A DNA stretch of 64,000 nucleotides from Cyathus striatus (GCA_025738555.1 JAOVFP010000002.1:1922001-1986000), one strand, 5' to 3'; positions 23,545-36,139 are shown, numbered from the stretch's first letter. Made by a program: numbers and translations. Notes: generated by a model not told the origin, from the letters alone.

Positions 23545-24002
23545 TGTTTTTGTTTTTTGTGTTTGTATGTGATCCAATAAGAATGTAATTGTGGTTTTCT
23601 TTTTTTGGTGGGATGTGCTAAGTTGATTTACGGTTTGCTAAAAACGCTGTAGCTTGTAGCTTATATAAATATCATCGCGAAGCAAGTGCGAGGATCAGTT
23701 TAGTAGGTAAATATGGAAGGTGTTCTGATTGTGCGCACGATGTTATTGTTATTAGTACGACAATGTTCAACGAATGAGGGACTACTGTATGTATGTAGTG
23801 TCTATAGTGTTTTTGATGTGCGATAAGTATGCTGCGTCTGGATGGCATCCGATGGTATTTCGACTGTACGGATGTCCGTTGGTGCCCGATAAGACATCCT
23901 GATAAGAGGCATTAACAACAGCATGGGAAGGTAAGAAGGGGAAGACGCACAGCAGAAGCAAGGCACTCGCAGAGTGAAGGGATAATAAATAACCAACCCC
24001 AC
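23545..24002. other. Short spacer between kexin and hydrolase genes
   Basis: About 460 bp between two convergent stop codons. T-rich sequence follows the kexin stop and could hold 3' end signals. No gene is seen. Confidence 0.4.
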
Positions 24003-24620
24003 CTACCTCCCCGTAAAAATCCCCGGTAAATCCTTCATCTCAAGCAAATGCACCCCAGCCTCCTCCAACTCTGCTTCAATATCCATCTCAATAGTATTAG
24101 CAGGCGTAACACCACCTCCATGAAGCACCTCAATCCTATCATGCGTCGCATGTGCCCCCTTGATCAATAACACCTCATTCCCCCTCCCTAGAGCGGCACT
24201 ACACGTCGCCCGGATCGAAAAATCCGTCTGAAAGCCCGCTACGACTATTTCTGCATCGTGCGGGATAATGTCATTCAACAGTGTACCTGTGAACGCGTTG
24301 TTTTTCAATTTGTCGACTACGAGTTCGGTGGGTTCAGGTGGAAAGATGAGTTGCCAGCCTGGTGTATTGGGTTCGTCGGCATCTCCTGCGTCGCCTGTGT
24401 TTCTGACGTGGACTATTAGAGGGGGTGGGAATACGTTTCGGGCTTGGTTGATTATGTCTGCTAGGTTTGTGAGGACTGTGGATGACCCTGGTACGCCTAT
24501 TGGGGGTGGTTGGAGCATTGCTTCTTGGATGTCTAGGAGGAGGAGGACTTGTTTGGAGGATGAGACAATTTTGGAGATTGCTTGTGATTCGGGGGTGGGT
24601 GAGGGGGTGGAGGTGGACAT
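24003..24620 (-). CDS. Isochorismatase-fold hydrolase with Ser at the nucleophile position
   Basis: Single exon, 205 residues. The isochorismatase/cysteine-hydrolase fold is shown by LLLLDIQ (catalytic Asp, ~31), VVDKLKNNAFTGT (catalytic Lys, ~103), VVAGFQTDFSIRATCSAAL and the end motif GAHATHD. In this family the nucleophile is usually the Cys of a DxCV/I motif; here that position reads DFSI, so it is Ser, while a Cys sits four residues later. The enzyme may be inactive, use Ser, or belong to a variant class. Substrates in the family include isochorismate, nicotinamide and other small amides; none can be assigned. Probably cytosolic, as no signal peptide is seen. Confidence 0.85.
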   Translation of the reverse strand: MSTSTPSPTPESQAISKIVSSSKQVLLLLDIQEAMLQPPPIGVPGSSTVLTNLADIINQARNVFPPPLIVHVRNTGDAGDADEPNTPGWQLIFPPEPTELVVDKLKNNAFTGTLLNDIIPHDAEIVVAGFQTDFSIRATCSAALGRGNEVLLIKGAHATHDRIEVLHGGGVTPANTIEMDIEAELEEAGVHLLEMKDLPGIFTGR

Positions 24621-24735
24621 GGTTGTTGTAATCGGTAGTTTAATCGTCTAGCTTGGAAGGATAAGATGGTCCTTCGATTCTGGAGAAGGGAAGGAGAGAT
24701 AAAAATGAGAATAGAGAGAATGACGTCGTTCGTCG

Positions 24736-24889
24736 ATATATATACCCTCGGGTGGATGAAGCCTGAGCCTGAGCCTGCTGGTGATCCCCTGGAAGGACGT
24801 AGAATGCGAGCAAGAGTCTCGGTGGGATCCATCATTGTCACCCCAGAGCGATATCGAGTCTAACATAAACACGTGCTGATCTGACGTCA
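24736..24889 (-). promoter_or_regulatory. Promoter region of the isochorismatase-fold gene: TATA, E-box, CRE
   Basis: Reading upstream from the ATG at 24620: a TATATATA box at 24736-24743, CACGTG (bHLH site) at 24870-24875 and a perfect palindromic TGACGTCA (CRE/ATF type bZIP site) at 24882-24889. A second TGACGTCG lies at 24721. These are sequence matches only. Confidence 0.4.
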
Positions 24890-25249
24890 TACGGCGCGTG
24901 CCAGGGGGATGGGGAGGGTATCGCGCTCGTATGCAAGATGGGCATGGTGGATGGGTGCGGGAGGGCTGGGAGGGTGTTGGTGGTTGTAGTTCGAGTTGAA
25001 GAGCGGGAAGGCGCGGTGGAGCGGCGCTATTTGGAATGTGGAGCGCAGTTTGAGAAGCACTTGTATTGCACCACTGCCTCGGTCCTTATGCAATCACATC
25101 ACCACGACTCGAAAACTTACCGAATAATTAAATTCGGGCCTTGGGTGCATTTTGTTCAATTAAACGATCAAGAGGCTTGCTTACTTACTGACAATGCATC
25201 AGTAGCAGCCTCCGGCAGGGCCTTGACTCGCACTGTATTGACAACCCAG
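24890..25249. other. Intergenic, no gene seen
   Basis: GC-rich up to about 25050, then AT-rich as the repeat array begins. No supported open frame. Confidence 0.35.
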
Positions 25250-28200
25250 TGAACGTTTTCAGCGAGGAAAAGATACCTGAGGTTACGTTCGGCAGTAAGA
25301 ATGGAATAAGGCAAGAACTCGCGCTGGCCACCTTTTATCCTCGTATACTGAAATGCGCCTTTTACGCTAATAGTCATCCTTCGTCAAGAATATCAAATCA
25401 GCTTCGTGGCACATAAAAAGCCAAGACACGTGAAACCCAGCCAAAAGTCTACCATAATCTTCCACGAATGCGATGCCAATAAGCCGCTGAGTTGTATCAG
25501 TACCAATAGAGATCTAACCCAGAAAGTTAATGATAACCCTCCATCTAAACCATCATCTTCAGAGATTCCGAAAGACACGACCAACTTGGCTTTAAACAGC
25601 GAAAAGAAAGCTAAGCTACCGCCTCTTTATTTGAGCAGAATGAAGATCCTGACGGGAACCGTAATATGTACTTATCTTCATACAAAACACCAAATTAGCT
25701 TCTTCAATTAACACATGAAGACCTTAGGCTAAGCACATGAAAATAATAGAGTTCAACCAGGAGAAAATACCCAGACATAGTTCAGACTAAATTTGTCCTG
25801 AAGCAGCAAGCAAGTGAATCATAACTAGATATCTCACCAACCGGCGGAATCTATAACACCGTGAAAAGGGTATGACAGGCTCCTTCGGCGGTGGTCATTT
25901 ATTATTATTCGATCTTCTTATCATACTGGAACATCTAATTTATGATCATTTCCAAAAGACACAGCTAGCTTTTAAAAAACAAAGAGAAAGCTAGCGAGGT
26001 TGCGCACGGCATTGAGAAGAATAGATTTGAGTCTGAACGAAGACCTACTGGACATGCATTTTATCTTCGTACAAAACACAGCACCTTTTACGCTAGTGCG
26101 CACATCTTCAACGTTTCCCTGGAGAATATCAAAATAGCTTCTTAACACGTGAAAATAATAGGAGAGTTTAACCTGGTGGAATAAATGGCAAGGTGCGGAT
26201 TTCCCAATCTGAATTTGAACAGGTCCAGAAACAACGGCCGGCGGAACATCTAAGATTTTAATGATAAGTATCAAGAAAAGGGTATACTTACTGACAGGTA
26301 CATTTAATTGATATCCGTCGCCGGTGGACATTGCATTAGGCTTGAGCGCTTGAGCATTTTGATTTTTGACTGAAGCTGTGAGTTCATATTGGTTAGATTC
26401 AACGGGCATAGATTCAACGGGCACTTCGTCCGAATCTTCAACCGTCGTCGGAGATTTCAAAGACACAGTAGATTTCAGCTTTAAGCAGCGGAACAAGAAA
26501 TATTACCCCGAATCGGAGGGTACGTGCAAGCAGCGAGGATGAGGGGTGTACTCCAGTGACTAGCAGTGACATCGCCAAGGGGGTATTTATTCAGGAAAAA
26601 GTGCTTCTAAGTAAGTTTCTCTTAAGGATGTGTTGTCACATGAATTGCCCTGCGCGAAACCCACTTTCAGTCATAGATCAGTGGAGTCTTCTCAATAGCA
26701 GAAACATCGAGGTGTAAAGTAATAAGGCGCTGCCGTCGAAGCCGCTGAGTTCATCCAGAGGTTGGGAGAACCTGGAAGAAATGAAGAAGTGCTTGAAGTA
26801 GGATACTACTAAGCACGACTTATTCCCAGATCGAATTAAATCCCTGAAGCAGTAGTAAAAGTCACCAACCAGTGGAAGTTCCGTTCTTTATGACAAGAGC
26901 CATCGAGACATTTCTCCAATATGTATTCGAATCTTCAAGAATTTGTAAGAAGTCTCAGGCCTGTCTAATAATAAGTATGTTCGTATAAGCACTCCAGTTT
27001 CCTTTTCATAATTTATAAAGCCCGAGCCTACTTGTCGTGTACACTGCGTCAGGAAGGAGAAACTCAATAGCCCACACTATGTATACCATCCGCAGCTGAG
27101 GTAGATGAACAAGTCCTAAAAAAGCACAGTAAACAACTCGACAACCGGAGGGAGCAAGCAAGGCTGGGTAGTAATTTTCCCAACTTCTTGTAATTATCGC
27201 AAAGGCCTGTTGGAGAATGTTAAGCACTGCAGTTTCATCTTTCATATATCGAGCCTACTTCGGAGTGATTTCAACCAATATATAACAGGTGCAAAGCTAG
27301 CTTGAGGGGGGTATTTGGGAAGCACTTTAGGATCGGAAACAGGGTACCGCGCAGTGATCGCGAATTTATAATATACCGTGGTGCTGGGTTCGTAAATATG
27401 CTTTCAGTACAGGTAGTTAGGTGGCGTCAAAATCGGAGTTATGAATTTCTGCAGAATTCACGAATCTTCTTAATTGAGTGTTAGATTAATAGTAGTAAAA
27501 GGCTCTCAGAAGAAAACCTAGATGTTCAGACTTTAGAAAATAAGTCGTAATGGAAGTTAATGGTGCAAAGGAAAGGAGCTTACGGGGAAGTGATATCAAT
27601 AGCAGTCGGCCGTGGACATTGTTTGTGGAAGCAGTCTTAATTCTAGTGCCGGTTACTAATTTAATCATTGTCGCTGATCCAAAAGCACTACGAGTTTTAC
27701 TTCAATCCTTCAAGTTTACGCAACAGGGAGACAAAGCTAGCTTACCCAAGGTTACGGCCGTCCCTTCAATAACAATGAGACGATTGACAGTGATATCAAG
27801 ACCTTATATCCTCGTAGAAACTGCGTTATTTACGCCAGTACTTCCAAGTTTATCCAAGATTCTCCTAAGAATATGAAGTCAGAATTTTTTCACATAAAAG
27901 CTTAGACACAATCGGGGAATACGTGGAAGCCCACCTGCACAAATATACACGCACGAAGCCTCCGGCGCTAATAGAGCGCTAATTACGCTACTGTTCACAG
28001 CCTGACAGAGAACTTGAGAACCCAAAATTCCATACGGAAAAGGAGAAATGACGTAGCCCACTATACGGCCGTCGTCTCCAAATTGAACAAGCCCTGAAGT
28101 AGCACGTAGGCAGAAGTGGACAATCCGACAACCGGCGGAAGCAAGGTTGGGTATTTTGGTCGTGACTCAATTCATTTATCGTTATAACAAGAGCCACCGA

Positions 28201-29760
28201 GGTCTTTTCTCCGATAAGTATTCGAAGCTTCGAATAGAGAAGCATCAGGTTAGGTCATCGTCTGTTGAACAGTGTTCAGCTAAGCATTACAGTTTCCAAT
28301 CCACACTATATGGCATCCGCAGCTGCCGGGGAGTAACGTCGAACTTGAAGCATGAATATGGCCATTCGAAGAGGTATATTCTCACAGGTACGCAATTAGG
28401 GGGGCATTTGGAAGGCACTGTCGAATCTTCGGTACCTAACGTACGCAAGTGATCGTGTACATTTTGTGGGTTGTAGGGTGTATGAAGGCTTTCGATACCT
28501 GTCCGTTGGTATGAGTGCCAAGATCTGAAGGAGTAGGTTGTGAATTTCTAGAGAGTTGAAAAATGAACTTGTTTAGACGTTGGAATAGGTAAAAGTGGGA
28601 TAACTTAGGGGGTCTATACTTATGGAAGTAGAAGGGCTTACTGACAAGGGATATAAAAAACAGCCGGCCGTGGACATTATTTGTAGAAGCATTGATCATA
28701 ATTGATAGATGGTATCTTCGGCGAGGTAACTTTAGTACATAGCAGTTAATTTACCATCGTCGGAGATTCCAAGGTACTATGGTAAAATTCAGTGCTTTAA
28801 ACAGCAGAAAAAGAAAGACCTTCCCTTCAATACGAATTTGAGGGTTGTCGGAGACTTCGTTAAGAGCGTCTTTTATTCTCGTATAAGCTGAGAGCGGTGA
28901 GCAGAAGCCCACTTGCGCAAAATATTCGGAGAACACCGGCGCTGGCAGTATGGCGCTACTGACGTTAATGTTCACGACCTGGAAAAGAGAACTTGAGAGG
29001 TTAAAAATCCATTTGAAGAAGAGAAATGACGTATTCCATATGACCATCGTCGTAGAGCAGCATGTAGGCAGAAGTGGACAACTCGACAACCGGAGGAAGC
29101 AAGGCTGGGTATTTTGTCCTGACTCAATTCATTTTCGATCATGACAAGAGCCACCGAGACTTTTCTCCGATAAGTATTCAAATCTTCGAACAAAGAAGCC
29201 TCAGGTTAGATCTGCTGGACAATATTCAATTAAGCATAGAAGCTTCCTCTTTCATAACCGGAGCCTACTTATCGTTCACCAACTCCAACAGTACAGTATC
29301 AACCCAACAGTCCACGATGTATGACATCCGCAGCTGCAGTGGAAGATAAATAAGTAATTCAGCACGTTGAAAAGCACGAAACGAACCATTCGAGGACATA
29401 TGTTCTCACAGGTACGAAATTAGCTTGAAAGGAGCATTGTTGAATCTTTGGACTCGGTACCTAAGGTACTGCGGAGTGATCGCGTCGATGTCGAGGATCG
29501 TACAGTGGTTTGTATACCATGGTGTTGGGTATAAAGTCTGTCGGTACCGGTAGAGTGAACCCGTTGGTATGGGTGCCAGGATCGGGAGTAGGTTGTGAAA
29601 TTATGGAGGGTCGATGAACGTTATTGTTTTAGACGCTCGAAAATCAAAAGTAAGAGCCTTGAGAAAAACGACCAATGGCGCTCTGGATTTGAGGTATCAG
29701 AGCAACTTTCATATGTTATAACATGTCGTAAATAACAGAACTAGGTCCATCGAAGGGATA
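25250..29760. repeat. Degenerate tandem array of ~1-1.3 kb units
   Basis: Several blocks recur in the same order and orientation. The block ACAAGAGCC(A/C)(C/T)CGAG followed by TTTCTCC(G/A)ATA and GTATTC lies near 26893, 28187 and 29143. The block GGCCGTGGACATT(G/A)TTTGT lies near 27607 and 28668, with a weaker copy near 26310. AAGCCCAC(C/T)TGC is followed by GTTCAC at 27927 and 28905. TTTAAACAGC(G/A)(A)AAA recurs near 25590 and 28797. The best pair (27.9-28.55 and 28.9-29.6 kb) is offset by about 960 bp. Open frames in it are chance frames repeated with the unit. No transposase or polymerase motif is seen; origin unknown. Confidence 0.7.
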
Positions 29761-32700
29761 TTTCAAGTACAGGAATAAAAATCGAGGAAACTCAACCTGC
29801 TGCGCATTTTGATCCGGATCAAGGTCATAATTACCACATTACCACATCCGCAGTGCTGGAATACTTGACAAAAGCAGGGAGATGTGCTCATGGAGATTAG
29901 CTATCTCGAAGCGAGGATGCAGTAAGTAACAATGAGAACGCGATAGATTACACACTTTGCCTGGAACGGGACATGTTTAATTTTGTTCTCGAGGACTTGA
30001 TTTCCTCGACTCGGGGCCGAAGGCGGGCACAGCGGGGCACGGAAGCATACTATCACTCGTGTTCCGAAGTCGGTATCCGTACATAGCTCCACCCTTTTAA
30101 TTAGGTCTTGCGGCACCGAATGGTTGCTGAATTCTGCGTGCGGTGGTCCCTGGCCGCCCTTATTCGAAACGGAAGCGTATTTTCCTAGTTTGGTACAGAT
30201 TGAAGACAAATAGGAGCGAAATCAAGTTTTTGTCAGAATCTCCTGTTCTGTTCATACGGGCGCATGCATATTGAAGTTTGCTAGTTATTGGCAAGGAAAT
30301 GAAATAAAGTTGAGATTCCAAATCAATCAAAGATAGATGAAATCCACCATGTTGAGTGGCGGAGGATAGACATCGATTGAGCAGCGACGGCATTCATGTT
30401 GCATGGGAAGTGGATAGTCGGCTGCAGTTGTCCCAATGGTCTGGTACAAGAATGGTTAGTCGGGATGCTGGGACTGGTCCACAGGAACCGGAGAGGTCCA
30501 TATGACGTCAAGTCAAAGTTCGTTCCTAGATGAAGCTGTATGAATCTGATGCGCGCTGGTTATGAAGTCGTTCACCAATCTTCACCTTGGAAAAGCTGAG
30601 ATCTTCGGGATAAGGTATGTAACATGAAATCACCTGCAACTGCATCAACACTGCCTCGAGCTCATGCCATATGGCCGTGGCGTATATATAAATCGATAAT
30701 CACAAACTCGAAACTTACCTCCATTGAAAATTCAAGCTTGTTTTACACGATTTTAAATCAGGTTTTGAGGTGACTAATGCAGAGAAGAAATTCAAGCGAT
30801 GAAACTGTAGTGTAGGAAGCCTGCATCCTCATATTTGAGCATGGTAATTTTCTTCCCCGAAAGCAGTCCTTGCCGTATGGCACATAATTCACAGAAACTT
30901 ACTCTGAAGAAGCCGGATCTTTCGGCAGTGGGTGTTGTTCCTGTATTCGATAACGTTTCGAGAACTCAAACACACAGATACGATAAATACACCAATGTAC
31001 CGGGAGAAAAGGACTTCCGGTGGGCTGGTCTTGTGAACCAATGAATGGATTTTGCCGGTCGATTTATGCCAATCGTTCTCGATTTAAATTCGAGCATTTT
31101 ATTCTTGGATAGGCTCCCACACAGTTACGTCCTCTGATTTTCAGTGATAGGCGAAGGTGTCTGAATTCGCGGCCTGGGCTAAAAGGCGGCGATTTTTGCT
31201 ACAAAGGTTAAAACGAAACAAATCTCGTTCAATACCAACCTCAAGGTCCTAGCGCGTTGCTGAGTCAAAGGCTTGATGTCTCTACCCCATTACCTTCAAT
31301 GATGCGAACCCACGGGGCGAAGGCAACGTGAAAAGTCATATTATGCTCAAACTAAGTTTCGAGGTGGAGATTCTAAAAATACACTGTGAATGAAAGGGGT
31401 GAACATATGTACCGTTGAATAGTGAATAAAACAAACTTCATGTCGTTTTGTAATCACAACTCCAACAGTTAGCCGCTGATTCAGTGGAGCATGATCATGT
31501 CAAGTGAGGCCCAACACAAGGTTAACCATTAGTATGGGTCGTTAACTCTCAGCTACAAAATATTGAGGGATTTAAATATTAACCTGTGATTTACTATGTG
31601 AGTTACTATGCAACAATTGGAAAAAAAGGGAAGGGAATATGATGGTTGCCGGCGGCGAAAGTGGGGCATTTGGTGAATGCAACAAAAATAACTGGGAGTG
31701 CGTCTGAGTGCGTGAGTTTGATTCGTAGGGAGATATCGACTTCGACTCGGCCCGTCCTTTCAACTTCACATGTCAGATGTCATACCAATCTTCTCGGGAA
31801 CCTCGCGCTACTTGCTGTACGTGTTTGCTGAGTGTTTGCAACGAAGCACAAGTTAATAGCCCGTCTCATACGGAACGTAGCTCCAGTTTAGGCTTAGTGG
31901 AGTGATATGTCGAAATTGTATTCAATCCTTCGCGTGTATGAGACGCGTTAGGAATAACAAGACAAGGAAAAAACTTGCATATATATTCGACAGTCACTTA
32001 TATGGGTTGAAAGCTACAGCACTGTAGATGACGATAAGTACAGTATCAGCGACGGCCGCGGATTCGTCAGTTCCGGACCGCGACCCTGACAGATATGAAA
32101 GTGAAAATTGTTCACCGAGTAGACGATTACAGACCAAAATCTCTCATGTAATGGATTGGTTGGCGATCATAGGCATACAATCCGATGGCGTTTATCAATT
32201 GTAGTAGATGAGAACGAACAGTATGGACTTGATCATCTGCTGGAACTTTCTTTCTTACGTTACATCGAGAAAGCATTTCACATTGGTCAAGTGTGTGTTC
32301 AGGACGTAAGTGATTACTGGAGTTCAATGTTTCTGGTATCTTCCATGCACGAGGCTTGCAGATTGTAAGGGTATCTCGTAGAAGTCAGGATTTTTATCGA
32401 GACATGTCCTTGCCGTCTCAATTGACTAGGGCCTAGTAGAATTTGGATTTGTCCCTTCGACCTACTTGAGTCGGACATCCGTTAAACTGAAATAGCATGT
32501 CTTTACGTCTCGTATAACATTAATAGAGTGATCGATTACTTACAAGGAATATCATTTGATACTTGTGTATGCTTTAATACGTAAGACCCTATAACGAGGG
32601 AGAATATATTCCTTCGGCAACTCCTGGTTGTGGATGTAAAATATATCCAGCGGCGCAAATACGGCTATGATTTGACCCCGTGGGGTAATAGACGCATGTA

Positions 32701-33493
32701 TCCTTCGTCTTTTTGCTGTTTCTCATGATTATGATTACCAAGTACGTAGTGCCTGGCCTCGAAGTGTCATGACAGTTGCAAACGTGCAATGTACGCCGGG
32801 TGTTTATATTCTGAATAAAGCTAAAAAAAGGTTCAGCGCCTTAATTCCCTACGGCGTTCAGTTCTCGAAGAAGGCAGCCACAGGAATTGGAACCCGGTTG
32901 GCTTACGGGGGCTTATGTTGCGTTCCGTCATATCAGCAGCTTCGCGGTAAGCCATAGCCAAAAGTAACCGACAAATGAGCTCGATGCTCCCGGCATTCTT
33001 GATTGGTGAGAGGCAGTTTAGATTTGCTCCGAGGACCACAAATGATCATTCTCCCGCGACTCGTAGACTATGAGAACGCGAAAATGTCGCACCTAGAACA
33101 TGCATTTATCAGTCAGTAGGTATAGGTCTCGACACAACTCAACCTTACAAAATTGGCAATACTCGTGATCTACAGGAGCAGAAATGCTACATGCGTTCAC
33201 GTTAGTTGCCCAGGCACAGGGTATTCCATGCCTCCTTGATCAGCCATGCACGAAATGAGAGATCGGCGAGATACGAAAGTCAAGGATCAATTCTGTTGTG
33301 GTAAGTCGAAAGAAATCATGCAGTGACTCATTGTAGAATCCAAGCGTTGATTCGGACGCATGACTTCCAGCACTGACCTTATTCAAATTGATTATCGGAA
33401 GTTCAGGTTTTCAAATTTCAAAATCTCTCCCATTTTTTTAATAATGATTTTCGGGTTTAGTGTTCCAACCACACCAATGATATTGGAAGTTGC
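29761..33493. other. Gene-poor AT-rich region
   Basis: 3.7 kb without a supported gene. The longest frame (29901-30209, minus) has no family signature. No convincing inverted repeat was seen by eye. Confidence 0.45.
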
Positions 33494-34842
33494 TCAGATA
33501 GCAACACTGAGTATTACGCCAACAAAGATAGCCCAGCCTAACCATCTCACTTCCATCTTCTTCACGCCATTATCTTTCGTCGTTTTGTTACTGGAAGGGT
33601 CACTTCCTGCGTTGTCGGCGGCCGATGCCGCCGAAGACGACGCAGTTGAGGTTGTGTTCGGACGTGTGACCTCAGGCGCGAGGTTGAACCTTTCCCCAGA
33701 CTGAAACGGAGGGCCGGCGGCGTGACGGGCGCCTTCTTCAAGTGCTGCCTGTTGTCCAGAATCTGTCGCTGTCGTGGTTGTAGTGACTCCAGTAGTTGAA
33801 TTAGAGGAACCTGATGAGTCCGTGCCTGAGGGCGAGCTCGCAGCGAGGTTCCCTCCCGTTCCGAGAGGCGCATCCGACCCGATGGCGCAAGTATTGGCGA
33901 ATAGAGTAGTACTATTGAACAGCGGGAGGCTATCGAGGAACGCAAGCTGATTAGACATGCAATCTGGAGACCAACCCGTGGGGAGATCTCCGTTGTGCGT
34001 CAGGCGGAAGATCTGGAGGACAGAGAGCTGGGCGAATTCCTGGCAGGGAAACAGTATATTAGAAATAGTCGATAACAATCGAAAAAATGGAGATGTACCT
34101 CAACGGCGTTGCTAGTACCGTAGGTGTCTGTGGCGCAGGTGTCGTTGCCTATGGCGTCAAGCCATTGTTGGGTGCCGGAGTATGGAGAACCCAAAGCGAA
34201 ATCGTACGCGTGGGTAGCCTACAATCATACTGTCAAAAACCTTTACAAAGAAACCATTCAAAATGACTCTCACCTCGTGCAGCCAAGTCTCCATCTGCGT
34301 ATCTCCAAACATATGAATCTCCCATTCGTCAATGTATACGCATGGGGCACGTCCGGGGCGCTGTTGACCACAACCGTACTAGCAAACTTCCTCAATCCCA
34401 CAGGGACCCTTCCCAGCCTATCCACAACAGAGCTCATAGTCATATTCGCGTCCGTGCACCGACACACAGTGAAGGCGTCAGTGCAGTCATCGTATGTCAC
34501 GTTCGTTGCGACCATGTCGGTTTTGCATTCACCAGAGGCTGAGTTCACCGCTTGACATGTTGCTGGTAGGTCTGGAAGCGTGGCAAGAGTCGAAGAAGGG
34601 AGGTACAATGAGGTGGTAAGGTCGAACAAAAAGTCGGGTTGCTGAGGCTTCAGCTGAGTGAGTGGTTGGTATTCCGGGGTGTCTGGTGGGGAAGGGGGGC
34701 CGTTGTCCCGCTCGGCAGGACGGAAGCGACGCGAGCGTAGAGGTGCTGCGTGGACGGGAGCGATGCTCGTCGACAGGACGAAGAGGGAAAGGAGAATGCC
34801 AGCCAGGGCAGAAGGCCTAAACGATGTGCAGAAGACGAACAT
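33494..34842 (-). CDS. Secreted HExxH zincin-like metallopeptidase, with a one-base frameshift
   Basis: Three exons: 34842-34274, 34218-34099 and 34039-33494; introns are 55 and 59 nt. It starts with a signal peptide (SALAGILLSLFVLSTSIAPVHA), followed by a Cys-containing domain (CQAVNSASGEC, CTDAFTVCRC) that fits an extracellular fold. At 34321-34323 the frame breaks in a G-run. One added G would join LTNG to EIHMFGDTQMETWLHEATHAYDF, which carries the zinc motif HEATH. The exons total 1,235 nt, one short of 412 codons, supporting a single deletion. AVEEFAQ, about 38 residues after HEATH, may supply a third zinc ligand. A Ser/Thr-rich stalk and a short C-terminal hydrophobic segment suggest surface anchoring. 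Substrate unknown. As read, the product loses the zinc site. Confidence 0.75.
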
Positions 34843-35623
34843 AGTAGTCGACTGTCGTTATTCCAACCAGTGGATGGGAATCTCACAGAGAATCCTGGCG
34901 TAAGGGGGACGGCGACGAGGATCACAGACCGCTCGAGGAGAGAAACCATACTGGGAGGGTTATTATATGCCCAAGAGTTAGCGCGAGCGCTTCATGCTGA
35001 TGGTTGATGAGGGGAGTGTCACGGAGAACAGCCTTCATCAGAGGATGTAACACAGCTACAGCCGAGAAAAATACACTGTGGTAAGTATCATGTTACGACG
35101 ACCGTAGCTGCTTAAAGCTTATAAAAGTTATTGATGTCTTCTCGTATAAGAATAGCGAAATGTCTAAAATTACTGGCTTAGGTAGCGTCGGGACGTTGGG
35201 ACCAGAAAAAACGACTTACTGCCATCGTCGTTGTAGTGGACTTTTGACCATCAAATGTTTCATCAGTGTTCGACTGGATGCAACTGGAGCCTTCGACATC
35301 CCTTCAACTCTTCTTGATGGCTACATATCATTCCCAGGCAAAATTAAACATGGAGTCTGGATGGCATGAAGATCATCATCAGGCTATGGGCTATCTTTGC
35401 CGTTTGGCTGTGTCCCGAGAAGAAATCGAGTACTTGGAGAGGTAATTCGTAAGCTTCAGCCGCAAGCGAGGTACGCTGATATTGGGGTTTGGGGGTTTAC
35501 TGAGTTGGAATATATGATGTTGAATTGTGAGTAGAGAAGAAGAATAAGGTTGCGATGGGAGTTGGATGGGAGTTGAAGTTAATGAGACAAGCTCACCCGC
35601 CAGCGCCAGCTTGAATTTGAATA
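34843..35623. other. Intergenic region
   Basis: No gene supported between the zincin start and the MITE. Frames seen here are short, and none has a known signature. Confidence 0.4.
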
Positions 35624-35899
35624 CTGTACTGGAGTGTATGGAGGCAACGGACCTTCGAGCGTGACACGATTTTTCAGGCACAACGCTGGCAACCAGACTT
35701 AATTTTGCGTGACAAATTTCTGAATTGGCAACCAAAATTCGATTTTTGGCGATTTTTTTCGGATATTACGTCCAAAACTAGCTTGTCATGCTATCAGCGT
35801 TAGCAACCGGGCCTCCGTTATGCGTGACGAAGGGTGATTTTAGCAACGCAACCGGGTCAGCGTTATGCGTGACGGTTGCCTCCATACACTCCAGTACAG
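35624..35899. mobile_element. TA-flanked MITE with internal repeats, 276 bp
   Basis: The termini are a perfect 25-bp inverted repeat (35624-35648 and 35875-35899, starting CTGTACTGGAGTG), flanked on both sides by TA (35622-35623 and 35900-35901). The palindrome extends 2 bp further out, to 29 bp. The interior carries three related direct repeats of the form GCAACC(A/G)G...TGCGTGAC, ending near 35713, 35828 and 35873. A Tc1/mariner-type target site with long inverted ends marks a small non-autonomous transposon. Perfect ends suggest recent movement. Confidence 0.85.
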
Positions 35900-36139
35900 T
35901 ATTGATACGGTCACGGGATTAGGCTGATCGCGTCTGCAAAATCTGCAACTTTGAACTTGAACTTGAACTTGCCTTTAAGCCTACTTTGTCACCGACTACT
36001 AATGCATTGACAGGTTTCTTACTATGGTGTCCTTGAAGTTAGTACAGTTTGACCAGCCATACAAATCAAAAAATCATAAACCAAAAATTATAAATACATC
36101 TTACTTGGCTTAATCTAGCATCATTCTAAATCCAACGAG

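Noticed and set aside
24733..24750. 18-19-bp identity with 62907-62925 (TCGATATATATACCCTCG)
   Set aside because: Low complexity and no similarity in the flanks; best read as coincidence or a TATA-like motif.
25250..29760. CRISPR-like array
   Set aside because: Units are about 1 kb, diverged and without spacers; a fungal genome is also the wrong setting.
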